Shown here: one piece after another, positions 6,343 to 6,476 of the stretch | How the letters are laid out: the number at the start of each line of letters is the position of its first letter | Numbering within the stretch: position 1 is the stretch's first letter | Source: Hyphomicrobiales bacterium | GTDB taxonomy: Bacteria; Pseudomonadota; Alphaproteobacteria; Rhizobiales; Aestuariivirgaceae | DNA: 6,476 nt | Direction: 5' to 3' | Assembly (NCBI GenBank): GCA_020029455.1 | Contig: JAIBJH010000156.1 | Span: 1 to 6,476, forward strand | Made by a program: the position numbers and the translations under genes | Notes under the pieces: model-generated | The model's input: only the letters and a program-made list of their open reading frames with translations | Databases searched by the model: none | What the model was told of the DNA's origin: nothing

Positions 6343-6476
6343 GCGCCGGACCTTGCCTCTTCCCGCGCCGTCAAACTCAACACTGACTTGGAACTCTACA
6401 TCTCGTGTTCTGTCGCCAAGATCACTACTATGTGCAGCGTAGAACTCGCAACCGAATGAAGTCCGATATCCCCCGT
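6343..6476. other. Upstream region of gcrA, no gene identified
   Basis: This 134-base stretch should hold the gcrA promoter. On the minus strand TTGACG (6369-6374) and TTGGCG (6414-6419) resemble -35 boxes, but neither has a good -10 at 16-18 bp. No TTAA-N7-TTAA CtrA box or DnaA box is visible. At the right edge an ATG at 6456 opens seven rightward codons (M K S D I P R) before the window ends. It lacks a clear ribosome-binding site, so it is only a possible start of a divergent gene. Confidence 0.5.

Noticed and set aside
6346..6374. A sigma-70 promoter for gcrA with TTGACG as its -35
   Set aside because: The position 17 bp downstream reads GTCCGG, nothing like a -10 box, and a start there would leave almost no leader before the ribosome-binding site.
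6121..6459. A 112-codon plus-strand frame across the gcrA start and upstream region
   Set aside because: It is largely antisense to the GcrA DNA-binding domain, with no recognisable motif and no supporting ribosome-binding site.

Overview
The window reads as a chromosomal segment of an alphaproteobacterium. The strongest evidence is a clear GcrA-type cell-cycle regulator on the right, a family essentially confined to Alphaproteobacteria. GC-rich coding with C/G-ending codons and tightly overlapping genes fit this. I cannot name a genus from sequence alone; a Hyphomicrobiales/Rhizobiales-like lineage is a guess.

Left two-thirds (1-4710, + strand): a glycolate-utilisation operon. It holds the last 44 codons of glcD, then glcE, glcF and glcB, each overlapping the previous stop (ATGA, TGATG and a 17-nt overlap). 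GlcD, GlcE and GlcF together form the membrane-associated glycolate dehydrogenase that oxidises glycolate to glyoxylate. GlcB (malate synthase G) condenses glyoxylate with acetyl-CoA to give malate. The overlaps suggest one mRNA with translational coupling, so production and removal of glyoxylate are tied together. No glcG-like gene lies between glcF and glcB, unlike the E. coli order glcDEFGB, and no glc regulator is visible here.

Middle (4711-4792): the convergent gap between glcB and the leftward genes is almost entirely one 79-bp foldback element. It has perfect 10-bp terminal inverted repeats and a strong inner hairpin. This looks like a REP/MITE-type dispersed repeat that may also stabilise or terminate the converging transcripts.

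Right third (4793-6324, - strand): gcrA followed 20 nt later by an HSL-family (family IV) alpha/beta-hydrolase, probably co-transcribed. Two GANTC sequences, the CcrM methylation target recognised by GcrA/CcrM systems, sit in informative places: between the gcrA ribosome-binding site and start codon, and in the gcrA-hydrolase spacer. The last 134 bases are the gcrA upstream region, with no convincing promoter or gene.

I see no RNA gene, insertion sequence, CRISPR array or defence-like cassette, and nothing I would call a new biological system. The points worth a second look are the foldback element and the GANTC placement at gcrA.
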